Below, one piece after another: positions 8,071 through 16,954 of a DNA stretch of 64,000 bases. Position 1 is the first letter of the stretch. Each line of letters begins with the position of its first letter. Under the pieces are notes generated by a model that worked only from the letters and a program-made list of their open reading frames with translations, searched no databases and had not been told where the DNA came from. The stretch lies in NCBI GenBank assembly GCA_002338655.1, contig DDIU01000015.1, forward strand, positions 248,001 through 312,000. Reading direction: 5' to 3'. The position numbers and the translations under genes are program-made. Source of the stretch: Flammeovirgaceae bacterium UBA1842 (GTDB lineage: Bacteria; Bacteroidota; Bacteroidia; Cytophagales; Cyclobacteriaceae).

Positions 8071-8441
8071 ATTGTTAATTGATTATTGTTTTCTTGCAAT
8101 AGGTTTTCAAGTGTGGGCATAAGGACTGCACTTCGCCCTTCTACAAGAGAATAAAAGATAGTCTGGCCAACTTTTTTATCCTTTACCATTCCAGCATCCT
8201 TTAATTTTCTTAGATGTTGAGAAATGCCCCCCACAGATATATCCAATACGTCACTCAAGTCACAGGGGCACATTTCATCTTCCTTATTAAGTAGGTAGAG
8301 TATTTTTAGTCTCACTGCACTTCCAGCGAGATTATAAACCTTGGCCATCTCGTTCAATGAAGTATCTATTCTACTAATGCTCTCCCTGCATTCTTTTATT
8401 TGAACTGGGTCTGCCAATACTCTGATACATGTGTTGCTCAT
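8067..8441 (-). CDS. ArsR/SmtB-family metal-responsive repressor
   Basis: 124 residues with a winged-helix core: AVRLKILYLL, the C58PC60DLSDVL segment at the start of the recognition region (position of the classic ELCVCDL metal site), then ISVGGISQHLRKLKDAGMV and a beta-wing (QTIFYSL). Extra cysteines at 5 and 18 could complete a soft-metal site, as in MerR-replacing ArsR proteins of Bacteroidota. It is the first gene of the arsR-merTP-zinc-ribbon operon. Two identical 20-bp palindromes upstream are its likely operators, giving autoregulation and metal-dependent derepression. Confidence 0.88.
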   Translation of the reverse strand: MSNTCIRVLADPVQIKECRESISRIDTSLNEMAKVYNLAGSAVRLKILYLLNKEDEMCPCDLSDVLDISVGGISQHLRKLKDAGMVKDKKVGQTIFYSLVEGRSAVLMPTLENLLQENNNQLTI

Positions 8442-8449
8442 AATTTAGT

Positions 8450-8469
8450 ATTTTAGTGATTGCTAAAAT
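8450..8469. promoter_or_regulatory. ArsR-type operator palindrome, proximal copy
   Basis: ATTTTAG-TGATTG-CTAAAAT: perfect 7-bp arms with a 6-bp spacer, starting 9 bp upstream of the arsR start codon. The arms and spacing are identical to the second copy at 8499-8518. Confidence 0.75.
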
Positions 8470-8498
8470 AACGAGTACAGATATTCGAAGGTTTCATT

Positions 8499-8518
8499 AT
8501 TTTAGATAATTCTAAAAT
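8499..8518. promoter_or_regulatory. ArsR-type operator palindrome, distal copy
   Basis: ATTTTAG-ATAATT-CTAAAAT: same arms and 6-bp spacer as the copy at 8450-8469, 49 bp away start to start. Here the arms extend to 8 bp (ATTTTAGA/TCTAAAAT). It lies between the end of the MoxR-type operon and arsR. Confidence 0.75.
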
Positions 8519-8552
8519 GCTATATAGAAAGGCCGTTTAAATTGATCTGAGG

Positions 8553-8741
8553 TTATTCCTGATGTATAGAATCCCTTCCTACTGAGTCCACAGCAAGACT
8601 ATCTTTTGATGTATTCAGCTCCTTATCCACTGGTCTCTGACCCGGAAAAGTAGTGCGCGTGGATATGTCGTAGGCCAAATACAATATCAATATAAAAAAG
8701 GTAAGGGCTATCGTTAAGAATATTTTTTTAGATTTTTTCAT
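8553..8741 (-). CDS. Small single-TM protein, last gene of the MoxR/BatA-type operon
   Basis: 62 residues from the ATG at 8741: KKSKK, one membrane segment at about 6-24 (FLTIALTFFILILYLAY), then a polar Ser/Asp-rich tail. The 8741 start is chosen because its ATG overlaps the TGA of the preceding gene (ATGA), the same coupling used throughout the operon; an in-frame ATG seven codons upstream lies inside that gene. No family recognised. Confidence 0.6.
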   Translation of the reverse strand: MKKSKKIFLTIALTFFILILYLAYDISTRTTFPGQRPVDKELNTSKDSLAVDSVGRDSIHQE

Positions 8742-10447
8742 CTTAATTTCGGTTCTATCCACAAATATGCCATGCTAAAGAGGAATATCAAATAAAACCA
8801 CCAATAGGAAAGATTGGTTTTAACAAAAATCCCTTTTGCGTTATTAGAGGGTTCCTTTTGGGTGAATTGAATGTTCTTCTCCAATCTGTTGGTTAATTTC
8901 TCCGTTTGCCTTTCCCCTGACTTAAAAACATAAATGGCCTGTTCCGAATTAGTACTCCCTTCAATGGTCAACGTTTCCCAACCTTCTTTCTTTGGCCAGT
9001 AAACACTCTGCCATTGTTCGGGTATTAACAGGTTTTGTTTTAGCGGCATTACCTCCTTGTCAATTCTTACAATTGCCGTTGGATCAAAGTTAGAAAGAAA
9101 GAATGGAGTTGGTTCGTCCACATAACTTAATTGATCAAAGCGCACATTATTTGAAGTCAATGGCCTGGCCGTACTTTCCAATATTTTTTTCCAGATCATT
9201 TGGTAATCAGATTCTTTGCCATCGAGCACCAATTGATAACTGCTGGTAATGACTGACGCACTGATAACCCCAAGCCCATGCCTACGCTTCATCGCCAGTT
9301 GCCGTCCGGAAAATATGGCCTCTGTATTAAGGTCCTCCATCAGATTGTACCCAGCGGTACTGACTGTGACGCTATCCAAATCGGTTTCCATTTCTTTTGT
9401 TTTTTCATGGGCAAACGTGGCCCACTTTGGCAACTTCATGTCAAGGTCACCGCCATTTGCCAATATAAGTAACCCCACTCCTTTTTGCTCAATAGCACTT
9501 TCAAGTGCAGTTAATTCGTTTCTTTTTAATTGCAACAAATGTTTGACATCCAAAATGACCAAGTCAAATCTGCTAAGGAGCTGATCAGTTATTGTTCTGT
9601 ATTCCCTGATTTCAATATTATAGTTCTCAAATTTAAACCTATTGGTAGATATCTGGTTTCGCACCGACAAAGCATGGTCACTTTCTATCATGAATTTTTT
9701 GAGAAACTTGCTTTCAAAGGTGGGGAATCCATGTAAAAACAAAATATTCAATTTCCGTGAAGGATGAACAACCACAGGCAAAGGTTCCGTATTGATCAGT
9801 TCGTTGGATTGATCATAGTGAAGCAGGTCAAAGACGAATTTTCCTGTTGTTTTAGGCTCATAATACAGACTTACCTCCCTCTGTCCCTCTTGATCGACCA
9901 TTACAGAGTCTGATCTTTGGCCAAATGATCTAAGTACGAGTTTATGTCCCTTCAAGTCGTTTACTTTGAAATGGATACTTGATCTAGTTCCCAACGGCAC
10001 CTCTTGCTCCTGTTTCACTTTCAATACTCCTTTGGGCAAGGGTGTTCGGCTTAATGTAACCTCTTTAGCATCGAGTTTCCACAGATCATAAACGGGCAAT
10101 CCGTATCCATCAATGATCACCTTGTTAGTTAGTTGTTTTTCACTGATGCTGTCTGACCAATTTATAAAATGGGCATTGGGATAAACTGCCGCTAGACTAT
10201 CTTCATGCATATGCCCTTCGGTTAGAATTACAGTAGTATCCAGGGGCTTTTGGTTTTGGATGTACGGTTTGAGTGCCAGTAAGCAAAGGCTCAAAACGGC
10301 AATAAATGATGCTAATATTCGTAATACCAAATGGCTTCTGTCTTGCCTTATGATCTCTTTAATGCAAAGTAAACTAAAGACAACAACGCCAATGATCATC
10401 ACCGTGATCCACCAGTCGTGATGTACAAAACCAAATCCCTCAATCAT
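8738..10447 (-). CDS. Membrane protein of the MoxR/BatA-type operon, unknown function
   Basis: 569 residues. Two N-terminal TM helices (about 13-29 and 41-61) are followed by a large extracytoplasmic region and a C-terminal TM (YWWFYLIFLFSMAYLWIEPK). The middle part, with beta-alpha segments such as LNILFLHGFPTFESKF and FDLVILDVKHLLQL, resembles the class-I glutamine-amidotransferase-like fold found in several proteins encoded with BatA and DUF58, but no catalytic triad can be assigned. It overlaps the upstream gene by 8 bp and the downstream one by 4 bp. A role in assembling or signalling through the envelope MoxR system is inferred from context only. Confidence 0.7.
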   Translation of the reverse strand: MIEGFGFVHHDWWITVMIIGVVVFSLLCIKEIIRQDRSHLVLRILASFIAVLSLCLLALKPYIQNQKPLDTTVILTEGHMHEDSLAAVYPNAHFINWSDSISEKQLTNKVIIDGYGLPVYDLWKLDAKEVTLSRTPLPKGVLKVKQEQEVPLGTRSSIHFKVNDLKGHKLVLRSFGQRSDSVMVDQEGQREVSLYYEPKTTGKFVFDLLHYDQSNELINTEPLPVVVHPSRKLNILFLHGFPTFESKFLKKFMIESDHALSVRNQISTNRFKFENYNIEIREYRTITDQLLSRFDLVILDVKHLLQLKRNELTALESAIEQKGVGLLILANGGDLDMKLPKWATFAHEKTKEMETDLDSVTVSTAGYNLMEDLNTEAIFSGRQLAMKRRHGLGVISASVITSSYQLVLDGKESDYQMIWKKILESTARPLTSNNVRFDQLSYVDEPTPFFLSNFDPTAIVRIDKEVMPLKQNLLIPEQWQSVYWPKKEGWETLTIEGSTNSEQAIYVFKSGERQTEKLTNRLEKNIQFTQKEPSNNAKGIFVKTNLSYWWFYLIFLFSMAYLWIEPKLR

Positions 10448-12665
10448 TTGAACTGTTTTTTAATGCTTCCAAAAATGATTTAGTCAATCCATCGTGTTCA
10501 ATAGGCATGATATAAGGCGAGGGCAATGGCTTTGGCAAGGCTTCATTCAATTCACCTTGCAATTGATTAAGTACACCAGGTAATTGCGCTGCAGGCACCT
10601 GCTTAATCGATAGTTTTTGTAGTATTTGTAACGTCTGTAAATATTTGCCCGGTGCCTCAATAGCAATACCTGCCAGTTCATCACCAGCTTTCTTAAATAC
10701 GGTGCCATCATACGCTGTCCAATTTTCCGCCAGCAATTTCTCAATATAAGTGAGTGCATATTTTATGCTAGGATAAGGCACCTCATTCTCATTTAGAGTT
10801 TGTTTAGTAGTGGTTTTAACATCTTCGATTTTACCTGTTAGCCTCTTGTCTTCCTTGATGGGTGGTGGATCAAAACCCATTCTATGTACATATATTCTGG
10901 CGTGATTCTTTATTTCCTTAATCAGCTCTAGCGCTCTGTATTGATAGGGCAACGATTTTTCAGGCTCGTAAAGTCGTAAATACAACTCCGCATCCCACAT
11001 TTCTGTCATGGCTGCTCGTAATTTACCTTTTACAGAGGCTGTATAAAGGGTGGTTTCTTCGGGATCGTCATGGTTATGTTTATAGTCATGCAAAGGATCT
11101 TCTTCCTCTTCCCCGGTTTCAGCCACCAGATTGTGCTCATTATCTCCATCATGATTATGAGAGTATTCTGCCAACGGATCTTCGTCTTCATGGTCCACAG
11201 CGTGATCAATTTCTTCATGTTCTGGCTCAGCGGTAATGCCCGTTTCAAATTCTTCGCCCATAAACTGGCCATATTTTAATCGCAAGGTCTTCTGGTCGAA
11301 GCCAAGTTCATTGCTTTTAAAGTTGAAATCTTTTTTAGCCAACTTAGGCTTATCTTTAATCAGTTGTTCGGTTTCGATGATAATCTGACGCTGGCTCCTG
11401 AAGTACTCCGGCATCAAGTCAACACCCAAAGCGCCTTCCAGTGAAAATTCATAGTTTGTAGTGTCCCTGATGCTTATAAAATAGGTTTCAGTTCTATTTC
11501 GATTTGGCGTTGGTTGTTTGTTGTCATACACTTCCACATAAAAATAAAGCTCATCCCCTGGCGTCATTTTCAACGCATCAAGATTGATTGATTTAGTTAA
11601 AATGGCCTTTTTAGCTTCATTTTTTAAAGGTTTGTCAAAGTCCATTCTTTCTTCCCTAAACTTCACCGACTCGCCCGTGCCTTTGCTTACAGTGGCAATG
11701 ATGGAAGTAGATGCCAACCCATAGTCATCAGCCAGCGAGGTTTTGAAGCTAATGTTTTTATTATCATTAAACTCCAAAAGAGTAAATCGATCGAGGTTGT
11801 TGATGGCTACTGTGGGCGATTGATCCTTAAGGGCAACTAATTGAAAAATGTCAGACTCATATTTTCTGTCATTAACATCGGTGTAATTGAACTTATAAAA
11901 TCCACTATGCGCTAAAGTCGAAGTAAGCTGATAAGCCCCCTTGTAGGGTTTCATTGATCGCTTATACTTTCCTATCGACTCTAAATTCACCTCTTTCAAT
12001 GGTGCTGTGAATTTTAACGTCCAGCTTAAAACTGAGCCTTCCAAAGCCTTGACATTCATTTTATCTGAAGAAATGTTTTCTGCACCTGTGTATTGGGGCG
12101 GCTTGATAACCACTCGTTGGTTGGCAATTCTTACATTGACTGGAGCAGAAAGTGAATCGACAGCCGTGAAATTAATAAATGGATTAGGGGTTTCAATTTG
12201 AATAGAAGCCCTAGAAAAATCAATATTCTGAATAACAAAGGAAGCAGACAGTAAGACCAACAAGCCAATAATGCCCCGAAGTAGATGATGAGGCACTTTT
12301 ATCTCTTGCTGATGAGTGTTAAGTAAAGCATGGGCCCTTTTCCTTTGAATCTGGGCCAACAAGGACAGCGATCCATCCTGTTGAGTTAATAAATAGGTAC
12401 TGTTTTCAACTGCTGCTATTTGGGAATCAATATAGCTTGCGGTTGCTTCCTGATCAATTTTCCAGGGTTGCAGTATGAACAGGGCAACGATCAAAAACAA
12501 CAAAACCATAAGTACAACCAGCCAAACTGCATTGACTACTCCCAGCGCACTTAGACAAGCCATGACAAGCCATGTCAAACCCGTCACCCACAGAATAGCC
12601 TCAGCAATGACCAATAAACGCCATTTGAATGTCAATTTATTCAATATAGTATGGCCTTTTATCAT
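10440..12665 (-). CDS. Large DUF4175-like membrane protein with a His/Asp-rich insert
   Basis: 741 residues from the ATG at 12665, chosen because it overlaps the stop of the BatA-like gene by 4 bp; an upstream in-frame ATG at 12725 lies inside that gene. Two TM helices near 17-65, another near 128-146, then a long extracytoplasmic region with beta-sandwich-like segments and a helical C-terminus. It resembles DUF4175-type proteins found in MoxR operons of Bacteroidota. Around 11060-11230 is an acidic, His-rich insert containing two near-repeats, EDPLAEYSHNHD and EDPLHDYKHNHD, which could bind divalent metals. Confidence 0.7.
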   Translation of the reverse strand: MIKGHTILNKLTFKWRLLVIAEAILWVTGLTWLVMACLSALGVVNAVWLVVLMVLLFLIVALFILQPWKIDQEATASYIDSQIAAVENSTYLLTQQDGSLSLLAQIQRKRAHALLNTHQQEIKVPHHLLRGIIGLLVLLSASFVIQNIDFSRASIQIETPNPFINFTAVDSLSAPVNVRIANQRVVIKPPQYTGAENISSDKMNVKALEGSVLSWTLKFTAPLKEVNLESIGKYKRSMKPYKGAYQLTSTLAHSGFYKFNYTDVNDRKYESDIFQLVALKDQSPTVAINNLDRFTLLEFNDNKNISFKTSLADDYGLASTSIIATVSKGTGESVKFREERMDFDKPLKNEAKKAILTKSINLDALKMTPGDELYFYVEVYDNKQPTPNRNRTETYFISIRDTTNYEFSLEGALGVDLMPEYFRSQRQIIIETEQLIKDKPKLAKKDFNFKSNELGFDQKTLRLKYGQFMGEEFETGITAEPEHEEIDHAVDHEDEDPLAEYSHNHDGDNEHNLVAETGEEEEDPLHDYKHNHDDPEETTLYTASVKGKLRAAMTEMWDAELYLRLYEPEKSLPYQYRALELIKEIKNHARIYVHRMGFDPPPIKEDKRLTGKIEDVKTTTKQTLNENEVPYPSIKYALTYIEKLLAENWTAYDGTVFKKAGDELAGIAIEAPGKYLQTLQILQKLSIKQVPAAQLPGVLNQLQGELNEALPKPLPSPYIMPIEHDGLTKSFLEALKNSSND

Positions 12666-13903
12666 TGATTCCTTACCATGGATAAAGTACGTTCTGCTAA
12701 GAATATAATCCCAAATATCAACCACAGCCAGTGCTGATTAGCTGGCATAGTGCCTTGACTAATTTCTTCATTCGAAAACTTGGGTGTTAACTGTCCAACT
12801 GCCACCTGTCTGGAGTCATTCAGATCAATTTGACTAAAATCAAAAAGTATATCTATCAATTGACTTGTCAGATTTTGTTCTATAATGTTGTTAGCATTCA
12901 AACGCTGATTTAGATGGTAGGCCTTAAGTCCATTTTTACTTATTAGTTTTTCAAATTGGTTTTCATGAAATGACAAAACCTTCGCCTCAGATATAGGTGC
13001 CTCCTTATCCGATAACCAAAATAACCAATCACTCTCCTTGGTTAAACTGCTTGTCGTATTACTATCAATTTTGATGGGCAATTCTAAGTAGGAAGAAATA
13101 GCCAGTAGGGCTGCTTCTAAATACTTTTGCTCACGCTCATACCCCTTATCTGCAATAATTTTAACGTGTAATGTGTCCAATTGCCTTATGGCAATTTTCG
13201 CTCCGTTATTCCAACTGATTGAATCATTTTCAAACTTTAAATAGTTTACTTTACCTGAGTTAACTAATTTGTATTCCGTTCTTAAAGTATTGGAATTACC
13301 CAAAATCAATTTATGCGTATCTCCTGTTTTAAAAGCCTGAAACAGATAGTCTTTTGTATCCAACTCCCCCACACCAATGATTTTTATTACTTTATTTATA
13401 ATCGGTCTTTTTCCTTTTAAACTGCTGATTGTCAGAGGGCTAAACACAAATATAGTATCCGCATTAAGTTGATTTACCTGATTGATCAGTGACCAAACAC
13501 TCGATGGTCGTGTGGCATCAGGTGTGGCATTATGGGCTAATGGTAAGCCATTTTGTAGCCATCTTTTTTCGTAATTATCCAAGGTATCCAAGGCCCTTAT
13601 TACACGGGTATCATTCGAAATGGAGGTATCCACCAACACAACGGATTTCTTATCCATCTCCTTTTCAGGCAGTAACAGACCCGCCATTAATATCGAAATC
13701 AAGGCAAGCAATAAACAGCGCAAGAGCAACAATACATATTCATTTAAATGAAGGCTTCTGGAATGGGTCGACTCGGCTTCCGGCATAAATTGAATGCTGC
13801 CAACGGTCATAACTTGGCCTTCTTTTTTATTGAGCAAATGGATTATAATTGGAACTATAAATCCCAGTAAACCAAACAGATATGTACTGTTAGCTAAACT
13901 CAT
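12662..13903 (-). CDS. BatA-type aerotolerance protein (BatA N-terminal domain)
   Basis: 413 residues. The N-terminus has the BatA signature: TM 6-24 ending in PIIIHLLNKK, then a second TM near 54-76. A von-Willebrand-like region follows (VVLVDTSISND) but without a full DxSxS metal site, and a final TM lies at about 393-410. BatA-type proteins partner MoxR ATPases and DUF58 proteins in membrane stress systems. Its start codon shares one base with the stop of the DUF58 gene (TAATG), so the two are translationally coupled. Confidence 0.8.
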   Translation of the reverse strand: MSLANSTYLFGLLGFIVPIIIHLLNKKEGQVMTVGSIQFMPEAESTHSRSLHLNEYVLLLLRCLLLALISILMAGLLLPEKEMDKKSVVLVDTSISNDTRVIRALDTLDNYEKRWLQNGLPLAHNATPDATRPSSVWSLINQVNQLNADTIFVFSPLTISSLKGKRPIINKVIKIIGVGELDTKDYLFQAFKTGDTHKLILGNSNTLRTEYKLVNSGKVNYLKFENDSISWNNGAKIAIRQLDTLHVKIIADKGYEREQKYLEAALLAISSYLELPIKIDSNTTSSLTKESDWLFWLSDKEAPISEAKVLSFHENQFEKLISKNGLKAYHLNQRLNANNIIEQNLTSQLIDILFDFSQIDLNDSRQVAVGQLTPKFSNEEISQGTMPANQHWLWLIFGIIFLAERTLSMVRNQ

Positions 13904-14799
13904 TATAGCAACATTGATCTTCGTTTGAGAAATAAATTAAGTGTGTCTCCTATTGGGTCTTGCAATGAAAATAATGAGTAGTCAACACCCAATTGCAGCA
14001 TCTCCTTTTTTACCGTTTCCATATATTCATTGAGAGCCGATCGGTAAGCTTTCTCCGCTGATTTCACGTCTACTTTCACTCTATGTTTGCTTTCCAAATC
14101 TTCGAAAGTAACTTGTCCTTTGTAATCCATTTCGAGCTCCTGTCTACCCATCAAATGAATAAGAAGCACCTCATTCCTTTTCGTCTTTAATCTGGTAATA
14201 AACTCCGTTAATTCATTATTGGCCTGATACATGTCCGTGATAAACACGATCAATTCCTTGTGCTTTTTATTATGTAAAACATTGGTAGTCTCACTTTTTA
14301 CAGGCCAAGTGCCGCTGTTCTTGATGTCCACCAACTGATGAAGAAATCTGTTGAAATGTTGAGCATTTACTTTTGGAAACAACGAGTACAAATCATGGTC
14401 ATTGAGGGCAAATAGTCCAATGGCATCTCCTTGATGTTTAGACAAATAGCCCAAAGTGGCTGAAATGAACCTGGCGTAATCCATTTTGTTGATGCCATCT
14501 TCCGTATGTAGCATTGAATTACTTGCGTCAAGGATGAATTTAACGGCAATATTGGTGTCAATATCGGCTTGCTTGATATAATATCGGCCTGATCGGGCCA
14601 GCATTTTCCAATCCAAAAGCCTTAAATCATCACCCTGTTCATAGCTGCGGTACTGACTGAATTCCATGCCCGCACCAACCTTTCTGCTTTTGTTGAGCCC
14701 TGATAAGTAGCCCTCAACTACTACTTTGGCAATTAACTCCAAGCCCTTGATGCTGTTGAGCACCTCCGGTTTAAGCAATTGGCGGTAGTCGGTTTTCAT
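13903..14799 (-). CDS. DUF58 protein with von Willebrand factor A-like domain
   Basis: 298 residues. The DUF58 signature YRSYEQGDDLRLLDWKM is at 50-66, followed by a vWA segment whose MIDAS motif D91-x-S93-x-S95 is intact. DUF58 proteins are the standard partner of MoxR ATPases; the vWA domain probably binds client proteins through a divalent metal. It overlaps moxR by 4 bp upstream and the BatA gene by 1 bp downstream. Confidence 0.9.
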   Translation of the reverse strand: MKTDYRQLLKPEVLNSIKGLELIAKVVVEGYLSGLNKSRKVGAGMEFSQYRSYEQGDDLRLLDWKMLARSGRYYIKQADIDTNIAVKFILDASNSMLHTEDGINKMDYARFISATLGYLSKHQGDAIGLFALNDHDLYSLFPKVNAQHFNRFLHQLVDIKNSGTWPVKSETTNVLHNKKHKELIVFITDMYQANNELTEFITRLKTKRNEVLLIHLMGRQELEMDYKGQVTFEDLESKHRVKVDVKSAEKAYRSALNEYMETVKKEMLQLGVDYSLFSLQDPIGDTLNLFLKRRSMLL

Positions 14800-15782
14800 G
14801 ATGATAACAAGTGCTTGGTCACGTCATCAGAAGTGATTTCTTCTGCCTCCGCTTTGAAATTGACCAAAATCCTATGCCGTAATACGGGATAAGCTACATG
14901 CTCGATATCAGCCTTGGTAACACCTAATCGCCCTTGTTGCAATGCCCTGGCTTTGGCGGTCAGTATTATCGCCTGTCCTGCGCGTGGTCCGGCACCCCAA
15001 CTTACCCATTCCCTTACGTATTCGTTTTGAGTTGTCTCAGGCCTGGTTGACCTTACCATTTTATTAACGAAATCCACTAAATCGTCACTGATAGGCACCT
15101 GGCGTACAAGACTTTGTAGCCTTACAATATCCTTTCCATCAATCACACAAGCGGGTTTTTCCTTTTTACTTCCCGTAGTGCTTTTCAATATATCAGATTC
15201 CTCTGATTCTGAAGGGTATCCGATACGGATGTACAATAGAAACCGATCCAGTTGTGCTTCAGGCAATGGAAATGTGCCTGATTGCTCAATCGGATTTTGT
15301 GTCGCCAATATTAAAAAGGGTTTGTCCAACGGGTAAGTATTGCCTCCATAGGTAACTTCAAATTCCTGCATAGCTTCCAAAAGCGCTGCTTGGGTTTTTG
15401 GTGGTGTCCGGTTAATCTCATCGGCCAATACAATGTTAGAGAATATAGGCCCCCGATTGAATTTAAAGAACTTCTTGCCAGTGGTGTGATCCTCTTCCAA
15501 AATTTCAGTACCTACAATGTCAGAAGGCATTAAATCCGGGGTAAATTGAATGCGATTGAAATCCAAATCAATAGCCTGTGATAACGTCCTTATCATCAAT
15601 GTTTTAGCCAGCCCAGGCACTCCTTCCAATAATGCATGTCCTCCGGCTAAAAAAGTAATCAACAATTGATCAACGGCTTCCTCCTGCCCCACTATCACCT
15701 TGGCAATTTCCTTCTTCAGTGCCCCAAGTTTGGCTACCAGTTCATTGAGCTCCTGCTCCGCTTTTACTAACTCCTGTTCCAT
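14796..15782 (-). CDS. MoxR-family AAA+ ATPase
   Basis: 328 residues. Walker A is GVPGLAKT (54-61), Walker B is VLADE (118-122), followed by the MoxR hallmark INRTPPKTQAALLEAMQE and sensor 1 (ILATQNPIE). MoxR ATPases act as chaperones for assembly or metal insertion of envelope proteins together with vWA partners, here the DUF58 and BatA-like products. The gene lies 9 bp after the DUF4159 gene and overlaps the DUF58 gene by 4 bp. Confidence 0.93.
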   Translation of the reverse strand: MEQELVKAEQELNELVAKLGALKKEIAKVIVGQEEAVDQLLITFLAGGHALLEGVPGLAKTLMIRTLSQAIDLDFNRIQFTPDLMPSDIVGTEILEEDHTTGKKFFKFNRGPIFSNIVLADEINRTPPKTQAALLEAMQEFEVTYGGNTYPLDKPFLILATQNPIEQSGTFPLPEAQLDRFLLYIRIGYPSESEESDILKSTTGSKKEKPACVIDGKDIVRLQSLVRQVPISDDLVDFVNKMVRSTRPETTQNEYVREWVSWGAGPRAGQAIILTAKARALQQGRLGVTKADIEHVAYPVLRHRILVNFKAEAEEITSDDVTKHLLSS

Positions 15783-15791
15783 ATCTATTGC

Positions 15792-16448
15792 TTATGAGGT
15801 TAGGGCGTACATCACTATGTTTACGCCAAACCTTGTGTTATCAATTTTATACCAGCGTTTATTCCTGAAATCGTAATCCCATTCGCAGCCATAATCCTTA
15901 TTGCTATAGAGTACACCTATCCTACCATTTACCTCAATGGCCTTCAGGTATTCATGCACCAGATCATCGCCCCAGCCGTTGAGCTCTTGTGATGTTGTGG
16001 GGGGGCCATCTTCAAAGGTGAAAAAGGACGAGTATATCTCGTGATCGTTGGGAATCTTTTTTAATGCTTGATCACCAAATATCTGTGCCATTTGTTCCTC
16101 AAAAGATTTGGCAAAGAGGCCATCGATATCATGGTTGCAATCATCGGCAAAAACAAAACCACCGTTGTTTACATACTTTTCAAAATTCTCGCGCTCTTTG
16201 GTTGAAAACTGGACGAGCTTATGTCCAGAGATGTAGCAAAATGGGCATTTGAAGATCTCATCACTGCTCAATGGGATAATATTCTCGGTGGTATTGACCT
16301 CTAAAGTAGTGTACTCTATGAGTGAGTTCAACAAATTAGAGGGCATCCTTTGGTCCACATCCCAGTCGCCCGATTCGTATTGAAGCCGGGTGAAGAAGAA
16401 GGCATTGCCCCCTTGCAGTGTATTGGGATTAGAAATAATAGGTGCCAT
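15792..16448 (-). CDS. DUF4159 domain protein, first gene of the MoxR operon
   Basis: 218 residues, no signal peptide. The DUF4159 pattern is visible: FFFTRLQYESGDWDVD, then CPFCYISGH, NGGFVFADDCNHD and a C-terminal NRWY-type segment (DFRNKRWYKIDNTRFGVNIVMYAL). DUF4159 is a glutamine-amidotransferase-like fold usually found with BatA/DUF58 genes; its biochemistry is unknown. It is followed after 9 bp by moxR, so it probably heads the seven-gene operon running to 8553. Confidence 0.82.
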   Translation of the reverse strand: MAPIISNPNTLQGGNAFFFTRLQYESGDWDVDQRMPSNLLNSLIEYTTLEVNTTENIIPLSSDEIFKCPFCYISGHKLVQFSTKERENFEKYVNNGGFVFADDCNHDIDGLFAKSFEEQMAQIFGDQALKKIPNDHEIYSSFFTFEDGPPTTSQELNGWGDDLVHEYLKAIEVNGRIGVLYSNKDYGCEWDYDFRNKRWYKIDNTRFGVNIVMYALTS

Positions 16449-16954
16449 ATATGATATCTAAATTGCACTTAATCGCACTAACCTGAAAATCACATTATTT
16501 AAGCGGTGTTTAGATGGTTTGAGATTTAATTGGAAAAATGTCGCATTGTTTAACAAATAGAGCTTACTTAAAATATTTTAAGATTAAATATTTAGAAAAC
16601 TTTTATAATGTCTAAGCGTAGTTCATATTTCATTTATAATAATTCTAACTACAATAATAACTTACATAAGAATGCGAACCAATAATCATTGCATTATCAA
16701 AATAGAGATTCATAAAGAATTGATTATTAGATAATTACAATTATTTATGAATAATATATATCTGATATTTATATAGTTATATTACATTATTGTAAGAGAA
16801 TTTATTAGATAAATTATTACCATTTATAATTTATATACCAAAAATAATAAGTATATTAACAAGTATATCGCTGTTTGCTAATTTCCATTATCTACAATAT
16901 ACTCACAAGATCTGATGAGATAAAGCATTATTCTAAACTAAAGCTCACAGAGAA
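16449..16954. other. AT-rich divergent intergenic region
   Basis: About 500 bp between the divergent MoxR operon and the PAS kinase. From about 16550 to 16900 it is extremely AT-rich. It contains a perfect 16-bp palindrome, CTTAAAATATTTTAAG, at 16567-16582, and many short A/T repeats. No coding region or clear RNA structure was seen. It probably holds both promoters. Confidence 0.55.

Noticed and set aside
12666..12725. Longer N-terminus for the DUF4175-like protein (start 12725)
   Set aside because: It would extend into the BatA-like gene; the ATG at 12665 has the ATGA coupling seen elsewhere in this operon.
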